Below are positions 1-10,700 of a DNA stretch of 26,677 nt, one piece after another. The notes under the pieces were generated by a model. It did no database searches and was not told where the DNA came from. It saw only the letters and a program-made list of their open reading frames with translations. Location of the stretch: the IMG/VR virus record IMGVR_UViG_3300013006_000114, positions 1 through 26,677 of that record, one strand, 5' to 3'. Numbering within the stretch: position 1 is the stretch's first letter; each line of letters starts with the position of its first letter. This DNA comes from a virus. The translations under genes were made by a program, and so were the position numbers.

Positions 1-3000
1 AACAAACAAGTCACCAGTCAATACAGTGTTTGCGCTGCGAATTGTAGTGTTGCCAGAAGTAGATCCAATGTTAACGTTAGCAGAGCCGCCAAGTTCTAGA
101 GTTGTTGCAGTGTTATTCGCTAACGTGAATGTTGTTGCTGTACTAAAGATGTCGCCACCGTTGACGAAGAGTTCACCAGACAATACCGTATTCGATGAAC
201 GGATTACAGTGTTGCCAGTTGTTGCGCCAATCAAGACAGAAGTTGCTGCGCCACCAACACTGAGTGTAGTTGCGGTTGTGTTCGCTACAGTGAATGTAGT
301 GTTTGTGGTAGTGATGTTACTACCGTTGACTGCTAGATCGCCAGTTAAAGATGCGATACCTACAGAAATACCGTCTGAGCTTTGGAATGCCATTGAACCC
401 AAATACTGATTCAAAGGAATCTGATTTGGATTCATACCAATATCGTACTGAGAAGCTACTGCCCATTGTTGACCGTTAGCTGTTTCAGTGATAGTTCCGT
501 TAGCAGTAAAGTTGCCGTTTACAATAGTGTTTGAAGAACGGATGAAAGTATTGCCAGAAGAGTTGCCAATCAATACGTTAGAAGTTGCACCAGCACCTAG
601 CCATAAAGTTGTTGCTGTAGTGTTTGCTACAGTTAGTGTTGTTGCAGTAGTGCCAATGTCACCGCCGTTGACGTTCAAATCACCTAGCAAGTTGACAGTA
701 GCATTACGAATTGTAGCAATGCCTGTAGCTGCACCCATGTTCAATGTAGTAGCAGCACCAGCAAATTCTAATGAAGTAGTTACTGAGTTAGCTAGTGCAA
801 ATGTTGCTGCCGCAACTAATGCACTTCCTGCTAAAGTAACAGTAGCGTTACGAATTGTTGCTGTGCCTGTCGTTGCACCAAGCATTAGATCAGTAGCGGC
901 ACCACCAACGCGAACCGAAGTTGCTGTTGTGTTCGCTACAGTAAATGTTGTTTGGTTAGTTGCAATGTCACCACCGTTAACGTTCAAATCACCATCTAAT
1001 GTTACTGTTGCATTGCGAATTGTTGCTGTGCCTGTTGTTGCACCAAGCATTAGATCAGTAGCAGCACCACCAACACGGACTGAAGTTGCAGTAGTGTTTG
1101 CTAGAGTAAAGGTTGTCGCTGAAGTTGTAATGTCACCACCATTAACAGCGATATCACCTGGAGTAATGATACTCTTATTAATATCGAACGAATCGGAAGC
1201 GGATAGATAAACTACGTTAGCATTCGATCCTGCAATAGTGATGCCAGCACCGTTTGCTGCTGCATTATCCGCAGCCCCGTCTGCAATAATAATATTCTTA
1301 TCATCAACGCTCAGTGTTGTTGAGTTGATGATTGTAGTGCTGCCGTTAACTGTTAAGTTACCACCAATAATTGTGTTTCCAGTTATGATAGCATTTGCAG
1401 AACGGATTGTGGTGTTGCCAGAAGTAGAGCCAATGTTAACGTTAGCTGCGCCACCAAGTTCTAAAGTTGTTGCAGTTGTGTTTGCTAGAGTGAATGTATT
1501 TGCAGTTGTTGTAATACCGCCACCATTAACTGCTACGTTTGCTGTGTAAGTTGTATTACCAGTAATTGTTTGAGTTCCAGCTACATTCAAATTGCCTACA
1601 ATACCTACACCACCAGCTACAGTCAATGCGCCAGTAGTACTATTTGCCGAAGCTGTAGTTTGAAGAATTGCAAATTTAGTCGCATCCATCTGCGCTACTT
1701 CAAAGCTTGTTGCACCGTTTGCAGTATAGAAGTGAAGTGTATCGTCAGAAGCTCCAGGAGAAGTTTCTGCAATGATGTATGTCAAGCCGTCTACAGATTT
1801 TACACCACCAAGACTTGACCAGTTTGTGCCATCGTAGCCTTCGTATGCAGAAAGTTGTGTGTTGTATCTGACTTCACCTTGTGATGCTGTTCCGCGTTGG
1901 ATTGTATTGCCTACTGGAACACGCAATGCGCCTGTGCTATTAATAACTGCTTTGTTGTTATTAATAGTGAATGTGCCGCTGTTTGCAGCACCCATATTAA
2001 TCGAAGTCGCAGCACCACCGATGTTAAGTGTTGTTGATGTAGCATTAGCAATTGAGAACGATGTTGTGTTTGTAGTAATCGAAGGTCCAGCAACAACTAA
2101 TGAGCCAGTTCCAGTATTCAATCGAACATCACCTGAGGTGTATTCAATTTTGATTCTTTCTGAACCTTGAAGTTGAATGTAGAAGTTGCTATTGTCGTTC
2201 TGGTTTATGAATCCGCCAGAAGAATTTCCTACAAGAACTAATCTACCTGAAGTTAGTGTACTTCCATTGTCTAAGACTTTAAAGTTATTTCTAACTGTAG
2301 TGTTGCCTGTAGCAGCACCGAGATTCAATGTGGTAGCTGCACCACCAATTTCTAATGTTGTTGTTACTGTGTTGGCAAGATTCAATGATGCAGTTGTTCC
2401 TACAATATCACCACCAGAAACAAACAAGTCGCCAGAAATAACAGTGCCTGCGTTTCTGATTGTTGTGTTGCCTGTAGTAGCACCAATGGTAACGCTAGCT
2501 GCACCACCGATGCTAAGTGTTGTCGCTGTAGAGTTTGCTACAGTGAATGTTGTCGCTGAAGTCGTAATGTCTCCACCGTTGACTGCTAAGTCACCATCAA
2601 TAATTGTGTTTCCAGTTATGCTAGCATTTGCACTACGAATTACAGTATTGCCCGAAGTAGCACCAATGTTAACGTTAGCTGCGCCACCAATGTTTAGTGT
2701 TGTTGCTGTAGTGTTTGCTAAAGTAAACGTTGCTGATGTGGTATTAATGTCTCCACCGTTGACGAATAGTTTACCAGTCAATACCGTGTTGGCAGAGTTA
2801 ATTGTTGTATTTCCTGAAGTCGAGCCAATGTTTACGTTAGCTGCGCCGCCAAGACTCAATGTTGTTGCAGTAGTATTTGCAATTGTGAAAATAGTATTAG
2901 TTGTTGTAATACCACCACCATTGACTGCTACGTTTGCAGTGAATGTGCCATCTGTGCTTGTTAAGCCAGTAACCTGTAGTGCATTTCTAATCGTCGTTGT

Positions 3001-4446
3001 GCCAGTAGTAGCACCAAGCATCAAGTCCGTAGCAGCACCACCTAAGCGGACTGAAGTTGCTGTAGTGTTTGCTACGTTAAACGTTGTTGCACTAGTACTA
3101 ATGTCTCCACCATTGACGTTTAAGTCGCCATCTAGTGTTACTGTTGAGTTTCTAATCGTTGCAGTGCCTGTAGCAGCACCAATCAAGACTGATGTAGCCG
3201 CGCCGCCGATGTTAAATGTTGTTGCTGTGGAGTTTGCTACTGTAAATGTTGTTGCAGTAGTGCCAATGTCACCACCGTTAACGTTCAAGTCGCCAACAAG
3301 CACTGTAGATGCATTTCTAATCGTTAACGTACCAGTAGAAGCGCCAATCAAGACTGAAGTTGCAGCACCACCAACGCTAAGTGTTGTTGCTGTTGTATTT
3401 GCTAGAGTAAAAGTAGTTTGATTAGTGCTGATGTCTCCACCGTTGACTGCTAGATCACCGTCTAGAACAGTGCTTGCATTCCTAATAGTTGCGGTGCCCG
3501 TAGAAGCGCCAAGCATCAAGTCTGTGGCAGCACCACCAACGCGAACTGAAGTTGCTGTTGTATTTGCAAGAGTAAATGTTGTTGCTGTAGTAAAGATATC
3601 ACCACCATTAACAAACAATTCGCCTGACAATACAGTGTTTGCAGAACGGATCGAAGTGTTGCCAGTTGTGGTGCCAAGATTCAAAGTAGTAGCTGCACCA
3701 CCAATTTCTAATGTTGTTGCTGTTGTATTTGCTAGAGTGAAAGTAGTTTGATTAGTGCTGATGTCTCCACCGTTAACACTTAAGTCACCAACAAGAATTG
3801 TAGACGCATTGCGAATTGTAGCCACGCCAGTTGTTGCACCAAGTGTCAAGTCTGTTGCTGCACCACCTAAGCGAACTGAAGTTGCTGTAGTGTTTGCTAC
3901 GTTGAATGTTGTTGCACTAGTACCGATGTCGCCGCCGTTGACATTCAAGTCGCCATCTAGCGTTACTGTTGCGTTTCTAATCGTTGCAATACCAGTAGCA
4001 GCACCAATCAATACAGAAGTTGCAGCGCCACCGACACTTAATGTTGTTGCTGTTGCGTTTGCTACGTTGAATGTTGTTGCTGAAGTTGTAATGTCTCCGC
4101 CGTTGACTGCTAAGTCACCAACAAGAACTGTAGATGCATTTCTAATTGTAGCAGTGCCAGTTGTTGCGCCAAGCATTAGATCAGTAGCACCACCACCAAT
4201 ACGGACTGAAGTTGCTGTTGTATTTGCAAGAGTAAATGTTGTCGAGTTAGTGGTAATATCTCCACCCTGGATGGCAGCATCACCATAAACCGTCAATGTA
4301 GTGACATTTATAGTTGCACTATTTGCGCTACTTAAAATAAGGTTAGCAGTTCCATCAAGCTGCGAATTGACATTAGCAATAATCAGATTAGTAATTGCTC
4401 TAAACTGATTAAATGTATTTGATGATTGAACGGTTTGAATCGGCAT
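1..4446 (-). CDS. giant repeat tail fibre protein (3' end outside window)
   Basis: Probable long tail fibre or peripheral appendage acting at the virion surface. I checked every triplet of this frame: it runs from the ATG at 4446 to base 1 with no stop (1482 codons, C-terminus missing). The ATG directly follows the TAA of the preceding gene. After a roughly 60-residue N-terminus the protein is built of about twenty repeats of about 55 residues around a VNGGDI core, with a GGAAT-LMLGATTG-ATIRNA pattern. The array is interrupted by modules I recognise from marine T4-like phage fibres: QRGTASQGEVRYN near residue 855, VDDKNI followed by a GAGIT stretch near 1050, and PNQIPLNQYLG near 1345. Repeats plus these modules support a fibre. 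The receptor-binding tip, if present, lies beyond the window. The frame is sure; the fibre role is inferred from composition and position. Confidence 0.85.
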   Translation of the reverse strand, partial: MPIQTVQSSNTFNQFRAITNLIIANVNSQLDGTANLILSSANSATINVTTLTVYGDAAIQGGDITTNSTTFTLANTTATSVRIGGGATDLMLGATTGTATIRNASTVLVGDLAVNGGDITTSATTFNVANATATTLSVGGAATSVLIGAATGIATIRNATVTLDGDLNVNGGDIGTSATTFNVANTTATSVRLGGAATDLTLGATTGVATIRNASTILVGDLSVNGGDISTNQTTFTLANTTATTLEIGGAATTLNLGTTTGNTSIRSANTVLSGELFVNGGDIFTTATTFTLANTTATSVRVGGAATDLMLGASTGTATIRNASTVLDGDLAVNGGDISTNQTTFTLANTTATTLSVGGAATSVLIGASTGTLTIRNASTVLVGDLNVNGGDIGTTATTFTVANSTATTFNIGGAATSVLIGAATGTATIRNSTVTLDGDLNVNGGDISTSATTFNVANTTATSVRLGGAATDLMLGATTGTTTIRNALQVTGLTSTDGTFTANVAVNGGGITTTNTIFTIANTTATTLSLGGAANVNIGSTSGNTTINSANTVLTGKLFVNGGDINTTSATFTLANTTATTLNIGGAANVNIGATSGNTVIRSANASITGNTIIDGDLAVNGGDITTSATTFTVANSTATTLSIGGAASVTIGATTGNTTIRNAGTVISGDLFVSGGDIVGTTASLNLANTVTTTLEIGGAATTLNLGAATGNTTVRNNFKVLDNGSTLTSGRLVLVGNSSGGFINQNDNSNFYIQLQGSERIKIEYTSGDVRLNTGTGSLVVAGPSITTNTTSFSIANATSTTLNIGGAATSINMGAANSGTFTINNNKAVINSTGALRVPVGNTIQRGTASQGEVRYNTQLSAYEGYDGTNWSSLGGVKSVDGLTYIIAETSPGASDDTLHFYTANGATSFEVAQMDATKFAILQTTASANSTTGALTVAGGVGIVGNLNVAGTQTITGNTTYTANVAVNGGGITTTANTFTLANTTATTLELGGAANVNIGSTSGNTTIRSANAIITGNTIIGGNLTVNGSTTIINSTTLSVDDKNIIIADGAADNAAANGAGITIAGSNANVVYLSASDSFDINKSIITPGDIAVNGGDITTSATTFTLANTTATSVRVGGAATDLMLGATTGTATIRNATVTLDGDLNVNGGDIATNQTTFTVANTTATSVRVGGAATDLMLGATTGTATIRNATVTLAGSALVAAATFALANSVTTSLEFAGAATTLNMGAATGIATIRNATVNLLGDLNVNGGDIGTTATTLTVANTTATTLWLGAGATSNVLIGNSSGNTFIRSSNTIVNGNFTANGTITETANGQQWAVASQYDIGMNPNQIPLNQYLGSMAFQSSDGISVGIASLTGDLAVNGSNITTTNTTFTVANTTATTLSVGGAATSVLIGATTGNTVIRSSNTVLSGELFVNGGDIFSTATTFTLANNTATTLELGGSANVNIGSTSGNTTIRSANTVLTGDLFV
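120..4270 (-). repeat. 165-bp (55-residue) coding tandem repeats in the tail fibre
   Basis: The aspartate/asparagine codon of the VNGGD-type core recurs at 4258, 4093, 3928, 3763, 3598, 3433, 3268 and 3103, seven intervals of exactly 165 bases. It then appears at 2911, 2749, 2569 and 2407 (192, 162, 180 and 162), and again at 1132, 967, 658, 316 and 151. Degenerate units lie near 2080, 1516 and 820. Some stretches are nearly identical at DNA level: about 60 bases at 3383-3445 match those at 3713-3775 (two units apart) with only two differences seen. Units are otherwise mosaic. Confidence 0.85.
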
Positions 4447-4689
4447 TTACTTACCTTCTTTTGTTATTTTTAAAAGTAGTTCTTTTATGTCTCTTAGCTC
4501 ATTCTTTAAACTTGACAACTCTTCTTTGACTACAACTATATCTTCACTATCTTGAATATTGCGAAGGGCTTTTTCTTTTTGTAGCTTATATCTTAAAAGT
4601 CCATCCGTATCAGTATTTAGTATTGCTCTGGAATAAGTATCACGCTCACTAAATCCAGCAACTTTTTCTGCAAGTTTGATTGTAGTCAT
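4447..4689 (-). CDS. 80-residue coiled-coil protein, unknown function
   Basis: I do not recognise this protein. It starts MTTIKLAEKVAGFSERD and has a charged, heptad-like second half (roughly residues 34-80, rich in Leu, Glu and Lys, for example EELSSLKNELRDIKELLL) that should form a coiled coil. It sits between the giant DUF4815 protein and the tail fibre, and its TAA is followed directly by the fibre ATG, so the two are probably translated together. That position would suit a small connector or a fibre assembly factor, but nothing in the sequence proves it. A perfect TATAAATA lies one base upstream of the ATG and there is no Shine-Dalgarno sequence. No other in-frame ATG is available. Confidence 0.75.
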   Translation of the reverse strand: MTTIKLAEKVAGFSERDTYSRAILNTDTDGLLRYKLQKEKALRNIQDSEDIVVVKEELSSLKNELRDIKELLLKITKEGK

Positions 4690-4690
4690 A

Positions 4691-4698
4691 TATTTATA
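4691..4698 (-). promoter_or_regulatory. T4-type late promoter motif TATAAATA abutting a start codon
   Basis: TATAAATA reads on the - strand from 4698 to 4691. It lies one base before the ATG at 4689, much closer than the 23-28 bases seen at the other late promoters here. A transcript starting at the usual T4 distance would begin at or inside the start codon, so this may be leaderless, may serve only the fibre downstream, or may be a chance AT-rich match. Confidence 0.45.
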
Positions 4699-4703
4699 AC
4701 AAA

Positions 4704-7700
4704 TTAAGCTAATGCTATTGCTCTAAGATTTTTAACTCTGGGAATATTAGCTATAGTGTCCGATAAGAACACAACTTTTATAGCAAAATATTTGAATTGA
4801 TTGTATGTGATACCCTCTGGAGTAGTATATGCAATCGTGTCTTCCATTAATCTATATATGTCTTGTGCAGTAGCACTTGCGGCTGATGCAGAAGCCAATG
4901 ATAGATTAGTATTGTTTGCAATTGACGCAACTACACCCTGAGTTTTACTTGTGCCAAATGCTACAGTATCTCCAACTCGCAATTGTTCTAAGAAAACGGT
5001 GTTTGTTCCAGTTACTGCTGTTGAACTTATAGTTGTATTTGCAGTTCCTGATAATAGCACAGGTCTCTTAGCTTTACCGTCAGTAGATACTACATATTTT
5101 TGTTCAGAATAATCATTAGGATTTGCTGCAAAAGTTTTAAGTCCACTCAAATCCATTTCTGTCCAGAATTTATTATCGAATGTGTCTTGATCAGCACTGT
5201 TCAGAATCTTGTAGTATACCTTAATGTCAGTTCCCTTTTGACGATTAACATCTAAGAAAACATTTAAGTCTGAAGAATCGAATCCATCATTTAGTGTAAC
5301 TACTCTTGTAATATATCTACTTAATGATGTGTGTGGTCCTACTGGATTCTCTTCAGTGTTGTAATATAATGATACGCCGTTAGAAGTGACATTAAAGTTA
5401 TTCGCAACAACTAATGATGTATTATTGCTGACAGATGCAATTTGGCGATATTCATTAGTAGAAGTCTTTATGTATTTAATTCCAGCAAGTTCTGTAGTAA
5501 ATGAAGTTCCATATCCAGTAACAACATTACTTGAAGTGCTATATCCTACTGTGCCCGTCGCAGCAACATATGTAGAATTGTTGATAACATTCTTAGTCAA
5601 TATGCAGTTAACTCTTTGCAAATCGATGTATGGAGAAACCCATGGATTTTCAGTTGTCAATGTTGCACGAACTTTCAATGATTTAAATGATCTAGAAGTT
5701 TCTATAGAAGTATTAGAAACTTGTGACAACGAACTAAGAGTTTCTAAGTTTTTAATTGATGCATAATTTCCCACATTATATAAACTGTCAGACTGCGACA
5801 TTTCATATGTAATAGCCGTTTTAGGAAGTGTCAACGCTTCAATATTTGGATAAATTCCAGTATAAGAAATTGCACTTGTTATAGGCATATTATTCAATAC
5901 TGCAATTGCTGTTTTAGATAACTCTACTTTAGGATCAAAGAATTTTGCAATTTTTATTGCAAATTTTAAGTCTAAACTTGTAGACAATGTCCAGTTATAA
6001 TTGCTTGAAGGTGTATATAACTCTGTTTGTGAAGTTAAAACAACTTTAGCCTTAACACTAGTATTTGTAATATCTGTTTGTCCAACTTGTGCTACCCATA
6101 ATTTATATGCAGGATCATTATTATCAGCCTTTACGCCGATACCATATTTCTTTCCTGGCTGTAAGTATATAGGGCTAGGGAATGTAAATGTAGTAGCAAC
6201 AGTTGGTGTTGCGCTTGCAGTGATTGAACTACTTAATCTTACAGATTCATTTCCAATAATATTACGTGTAGGATATCCAGAAACAGAATCTACTTCTCTA
6301 ATATCTACAGTAACACCAGCAATAGGTGAAGTAGGTTTTTCTGCAAAATACAAATCGACTGAAGTTACCATTACACCTTGAGTATATGTGCTTGGATCTA
6401 CAATGAATGTTTGAATTAATGGATCAACAATCTCTGTAGATGTTCCGCTCTCAACTTCTTTTGAAGAAACAGAAACTAAAGATTTATTTGATATTCTATT
6501 CGTTGGTCTTGTGTTTAAAACACTGCTTGAGCTAGTTACAGAGGCGCCTTGAGTGTAGAACATACACTTAGCATATGATGTTTCTGTAGAGTCGTCGTAA
6601 GTAGCCTTATCTGAGATTTTAAATTCTCTTGCGCCCACATTAAATTTGTTTGCAGGAACTCTAAAAATACCCACAAATTTATTATTTGTAGACAATATTC
6701 CACCCGCTGATGGTGTTTGTCTAGTAAATAAACTAGATGTTGTTGGAAGAAATCCATTAGCATCAAACTCTTCATAAATTTCAGAAATAGTGCTACCAGA
6801 AGTTGCTGATATTGGAGTAACGTTAGATGTAACATCCATACCATCAAAATAGAAATATAATCTAGTAGAATTCTTTAGACTAGTTGCAGAAACAATAATG
6901 TCGCGGCTTCTCATAGTATTTTGGATTGATGTATCCAAAATTCTACCTGTAGCAGGATTTGTTTGTTGATGTGAAAGAATAGCACTATTCAGAGCATTTA
7001 TTGTTGATGAAGAAATGCTAGAAGAAACTACTCGTGTAGATTCTAGTGCGCGAATTCCTGGTTCATCACCAATAAAATATCTAACTGCTGGATCAACTTC
7101 AGTATTCCATGCATCCGATCTAACTTTCCAGTTATCTAGTTGACCAGTAGGATCATTAGCCAAATCTTTTCCTGGAACTCTTGTAGTAGCAAGCCAGTTA
7201 TCTGTAGATGGGAATAGAGATAGATCGCCCACGCTATTAATAGGCGCTGAACCGCTTAGTGCAACATTAGAAGTTGCATACATTTGATTTGCGGTGGATC
7301 TTACTTCAGTATATGCTAATAGTAATTTTTTACCAGTAGTTTTTGTTGCATTTGTAGAGCCAGAAGTATTGTATGCTAATGAGATTTGCATTTCATTATT
7401 TGAATACGCAGTCACATAATTATTGTGCCTATCAATAGCAGCTTTGTATACTGAAGACTTTACATCAGCAGTATTGTGTCCAGTGAATACATCTACTAAA
7501 AGTCCATTTTTGAATTTATCAACGCCAGTAACTGGATCAACAATAACTTTATTAGCAATTTGTTTTTCTGACGCATTCATCAGACTGTCAATTTCTAATT
7601 TATAAACTCTATTTTCAATAGAACCAATGTCCTGCATTGTATATCTTCTGTTCTTAACTGATGTTATACCAACTTCAGAAATTAGAGAAGGATATGGAGG

Positions 7701-10700
7701 AATAGATAGATCAGCTAACTGTAATGTTCCTGCAATCGCTGCTGGCGCCTTTGCGTCTTGATCTTGTGCGGGTCCATCATTTACTTTAAATTCACCATCT
7801 TCAGTTAGATATAGTTTAGATTTTCTACCCTTGTAGTAAATCACATCAGAGTCAAAATTAGAATCTGGTGTAGGAATATGAAGACCAACAGAACCTGTAG
7901 TTGGAACTTGATATGTTCCAGAATCAATTGGATTTAATGTAGTGACGTTTGCAGTTTTAATTGGTCTAAAGTCTAAGCAATCACGTAGATTAAATGTTTG
8001 ACCAGTCTTTGTGCTTGTATATACAGGCACTTCAGAAGTAGTAATTGTAGTATTAGAATCTACAGTATCATCAATTGGATATGAATCTATCGAGAAGTAT
8101 CCAGTGCCTTGAGTAGTATTGTGTGTATATGAATCGAATACAACTAATAGTCTACCTGTTGGAGTGTATCCAGATACAGGAGAAATAGTTGAGTGTTCAT
8201 ATGTATTATCACGCTGACCGTTATCGAAGGTATAGAATTCAGTCACATTAGTGTTTGCTGTTGTAGGAACAGAAACAAAATTATTAGCCTGATAAATTGC
8301 ACGTACTGCGATAACATCACCTTTACCTAGACTCCAGGGTCCAGTGTATAGTTTAGGATGAGTATTTGCTTGAATATAAACTTCATCGCCGTAGCTTATT
8401 AGTTTAGATTTCTCTCTAGCATTTGATCTAGCCATCGAAGAAATCAATTTTGCGCTAGTGAGAGTAACGTTTTCTGCAATATCAATTGTGACAGACGTTG
8501 GTGTAGAAACTGTTACGCTTCTAGTCGCGCCAGTGCTTCCGTATCCAGACAAACTAATTGGCATGCCTGCAGGGAACGATTTAGAATATGTGTTTGCAGT
8601 TGCACCAGTATGAGTTGTTGTCAACGTCATATATGTTGCGTTACTAATGCTATTAACAATTCTATCTAAACCATTCACACGAATAACATCACCAACATTA
8701 AAGTTGGTTTGGAACGATGTTGTTGTTCCCACTACAATACTGCTGTTTGCTGTAATTGTTACAGTACCTGTCAATGCAGCAGTGTTTGCTGTTGTAGATG
8801 GAATTAAATAGTAATTGTTATTCTTCTGTGCAGTAGACAATACTCCAGTGCCCTCAAATGTTTCTAAAACATCTGTAGTACTTGCAGAAGCAACACCAGC
8901 AGTAAGAGTGATAGTAGTTTCTGATTTAAAAAGAAAACCAGTTTCAATATTATTGCTTGGATCACGAAGAGTTTTTGTTGCATTGTATGGCAATTTAAAA
9001 ACTAGCTTATCAAATGAACTGTCTGCTAATACTGCGCGACCTAAAGAGTCTAAAACAAAATCAGCATATTTTGAAGGTGATCCAGATAGGTATAATGAAC
9101 GTGCGGATTCAAATAGTTTACCACTATCCATAACTACATCATAGAGATAGAATGTGTATACTGCTGATGATGTTCCTGGTGTTCCGCTTACGTAGTCTAG
9201 AGATTTAATTCTAGCAGTACCAATTTTAGATCCGGAAACAGTTGTTGATGCAAAAGTAGTATTTGAAATTGCAGCCTGTGCAGTATCGTAAATATTTACA
9301 GTAGTTCCAGAATTAATATCCCAGCTACCAACAATTTCTTTAACGTTTATTCCACCACCAAAAGCTAATTGCGTTCTCACTTGTTCGACGTATTGTGTGT
9401 CCGTTCCTTTACGAACATTAACTTCAGTTTTAGCTGTAGTTTCATGTCTATATCCTCTAACATACGCTGTTATTGCATCAACGTTTACAATTAGAAGTTC
9501 ATTATTACCGCCTTCGCCTAGAGTATAACGTCCACGATTGTCGCCGTTAATCAAATGCTCACGCGCAGTAATGATAGGATCGTTTAGTGTATAATCTCCA
9601 GACTCATCATATGTGCGTTGTGCAATTGCGTCTTCAATTTTACCACCAATTTCAATGTTTTTACGCTTTCTTATGATACCCTCATCAATCTCTACGTAAG
9701 AAACAAAACTGTCGATAGGAGTATCATTCAACTCATATTTTGCAAGAGTAGTAGTAATCTTAAGTCTATCTGCACCCGGCGCTTGATAGTTAGGACTTCC
9801 CTGCGCATTATCGACTAATGTTGCATCATCAATTGAATCTACAAATTCTGCATTAGGAATTAGTCCAACTTTATAAGATGGAACATTACTGTATTTGTCT
9901 AAGATGATAGTTTGAGAATCGCGTTTGACAAAGTGATTTGCAATGTATACAGTTCCTGCACCAATAGTTAATGAAGAACCTTTTGTGTATGTTACTTCAG
10001 TTGCACTATCTGGATCAACAACAAGTTGTGTAGCATCTGAAGTTGCAGTATTTGCATAGAATACTTCATTATTTGATATACATATTAATACTTCAGAGTT
10101 TTCAAATTTAGTTGATGTTCTCTTATCAAAACCAGAAGTCAATAGAATTGTAAATGGACTTCCATTAATGTCGGTACTAACTCCAGTAACTGTATTAGGA
10201 ACTGTTGCTGGAAAATCTCCAGATCCTGTAATTACAAAACGCTCTTCTCCTGTGAATGGATCACTCCAAATAGAACTGATTGTAGCAGTGTTTGATGTAG
10301 CAGTAGGATATGAGAATATGATTTCATTACCAACAACTAATTGATTATTCGTATTGCATCCTAAAATTGCACCGCCGCCGCTAGTATAAGATATGAATAA
10401 TGTCTTAGGATCACTGTTTTCAAGGTCAGTAGCTAAATTAACGTGCGCAATGATACCCGTGTTTGCGCCGATAACTTTTTCTCCTACAAAATTACTTATA
10501 TTAACTGTATTACCAGAATATGTATTCTGAAGTTTAACATAATCAAGCTTTAAGTTTGGAGAAATTTCGCAACCATCAAGAATAGCACCATCATCAAAAA
10601 TAAAATCTGCGAATCTTTCAAATTGTTTTTGTTGATATGTTTGTGACTGTGTTAATTCTCTAGCCTGAACTGCGCGCCCAGGACGATATAAAACACGCAC

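Noticed and set aside
26-4288. Long open + strand frames full of Val, Ala and Pro (for example 488-1210 and 2186-3421)
   Set aside because: They are the mirror image of the repetitive fibre gene, all in one constant frame relative to it. The - strand frame is open for all 1482 codons and gives recognisable fibre modules.
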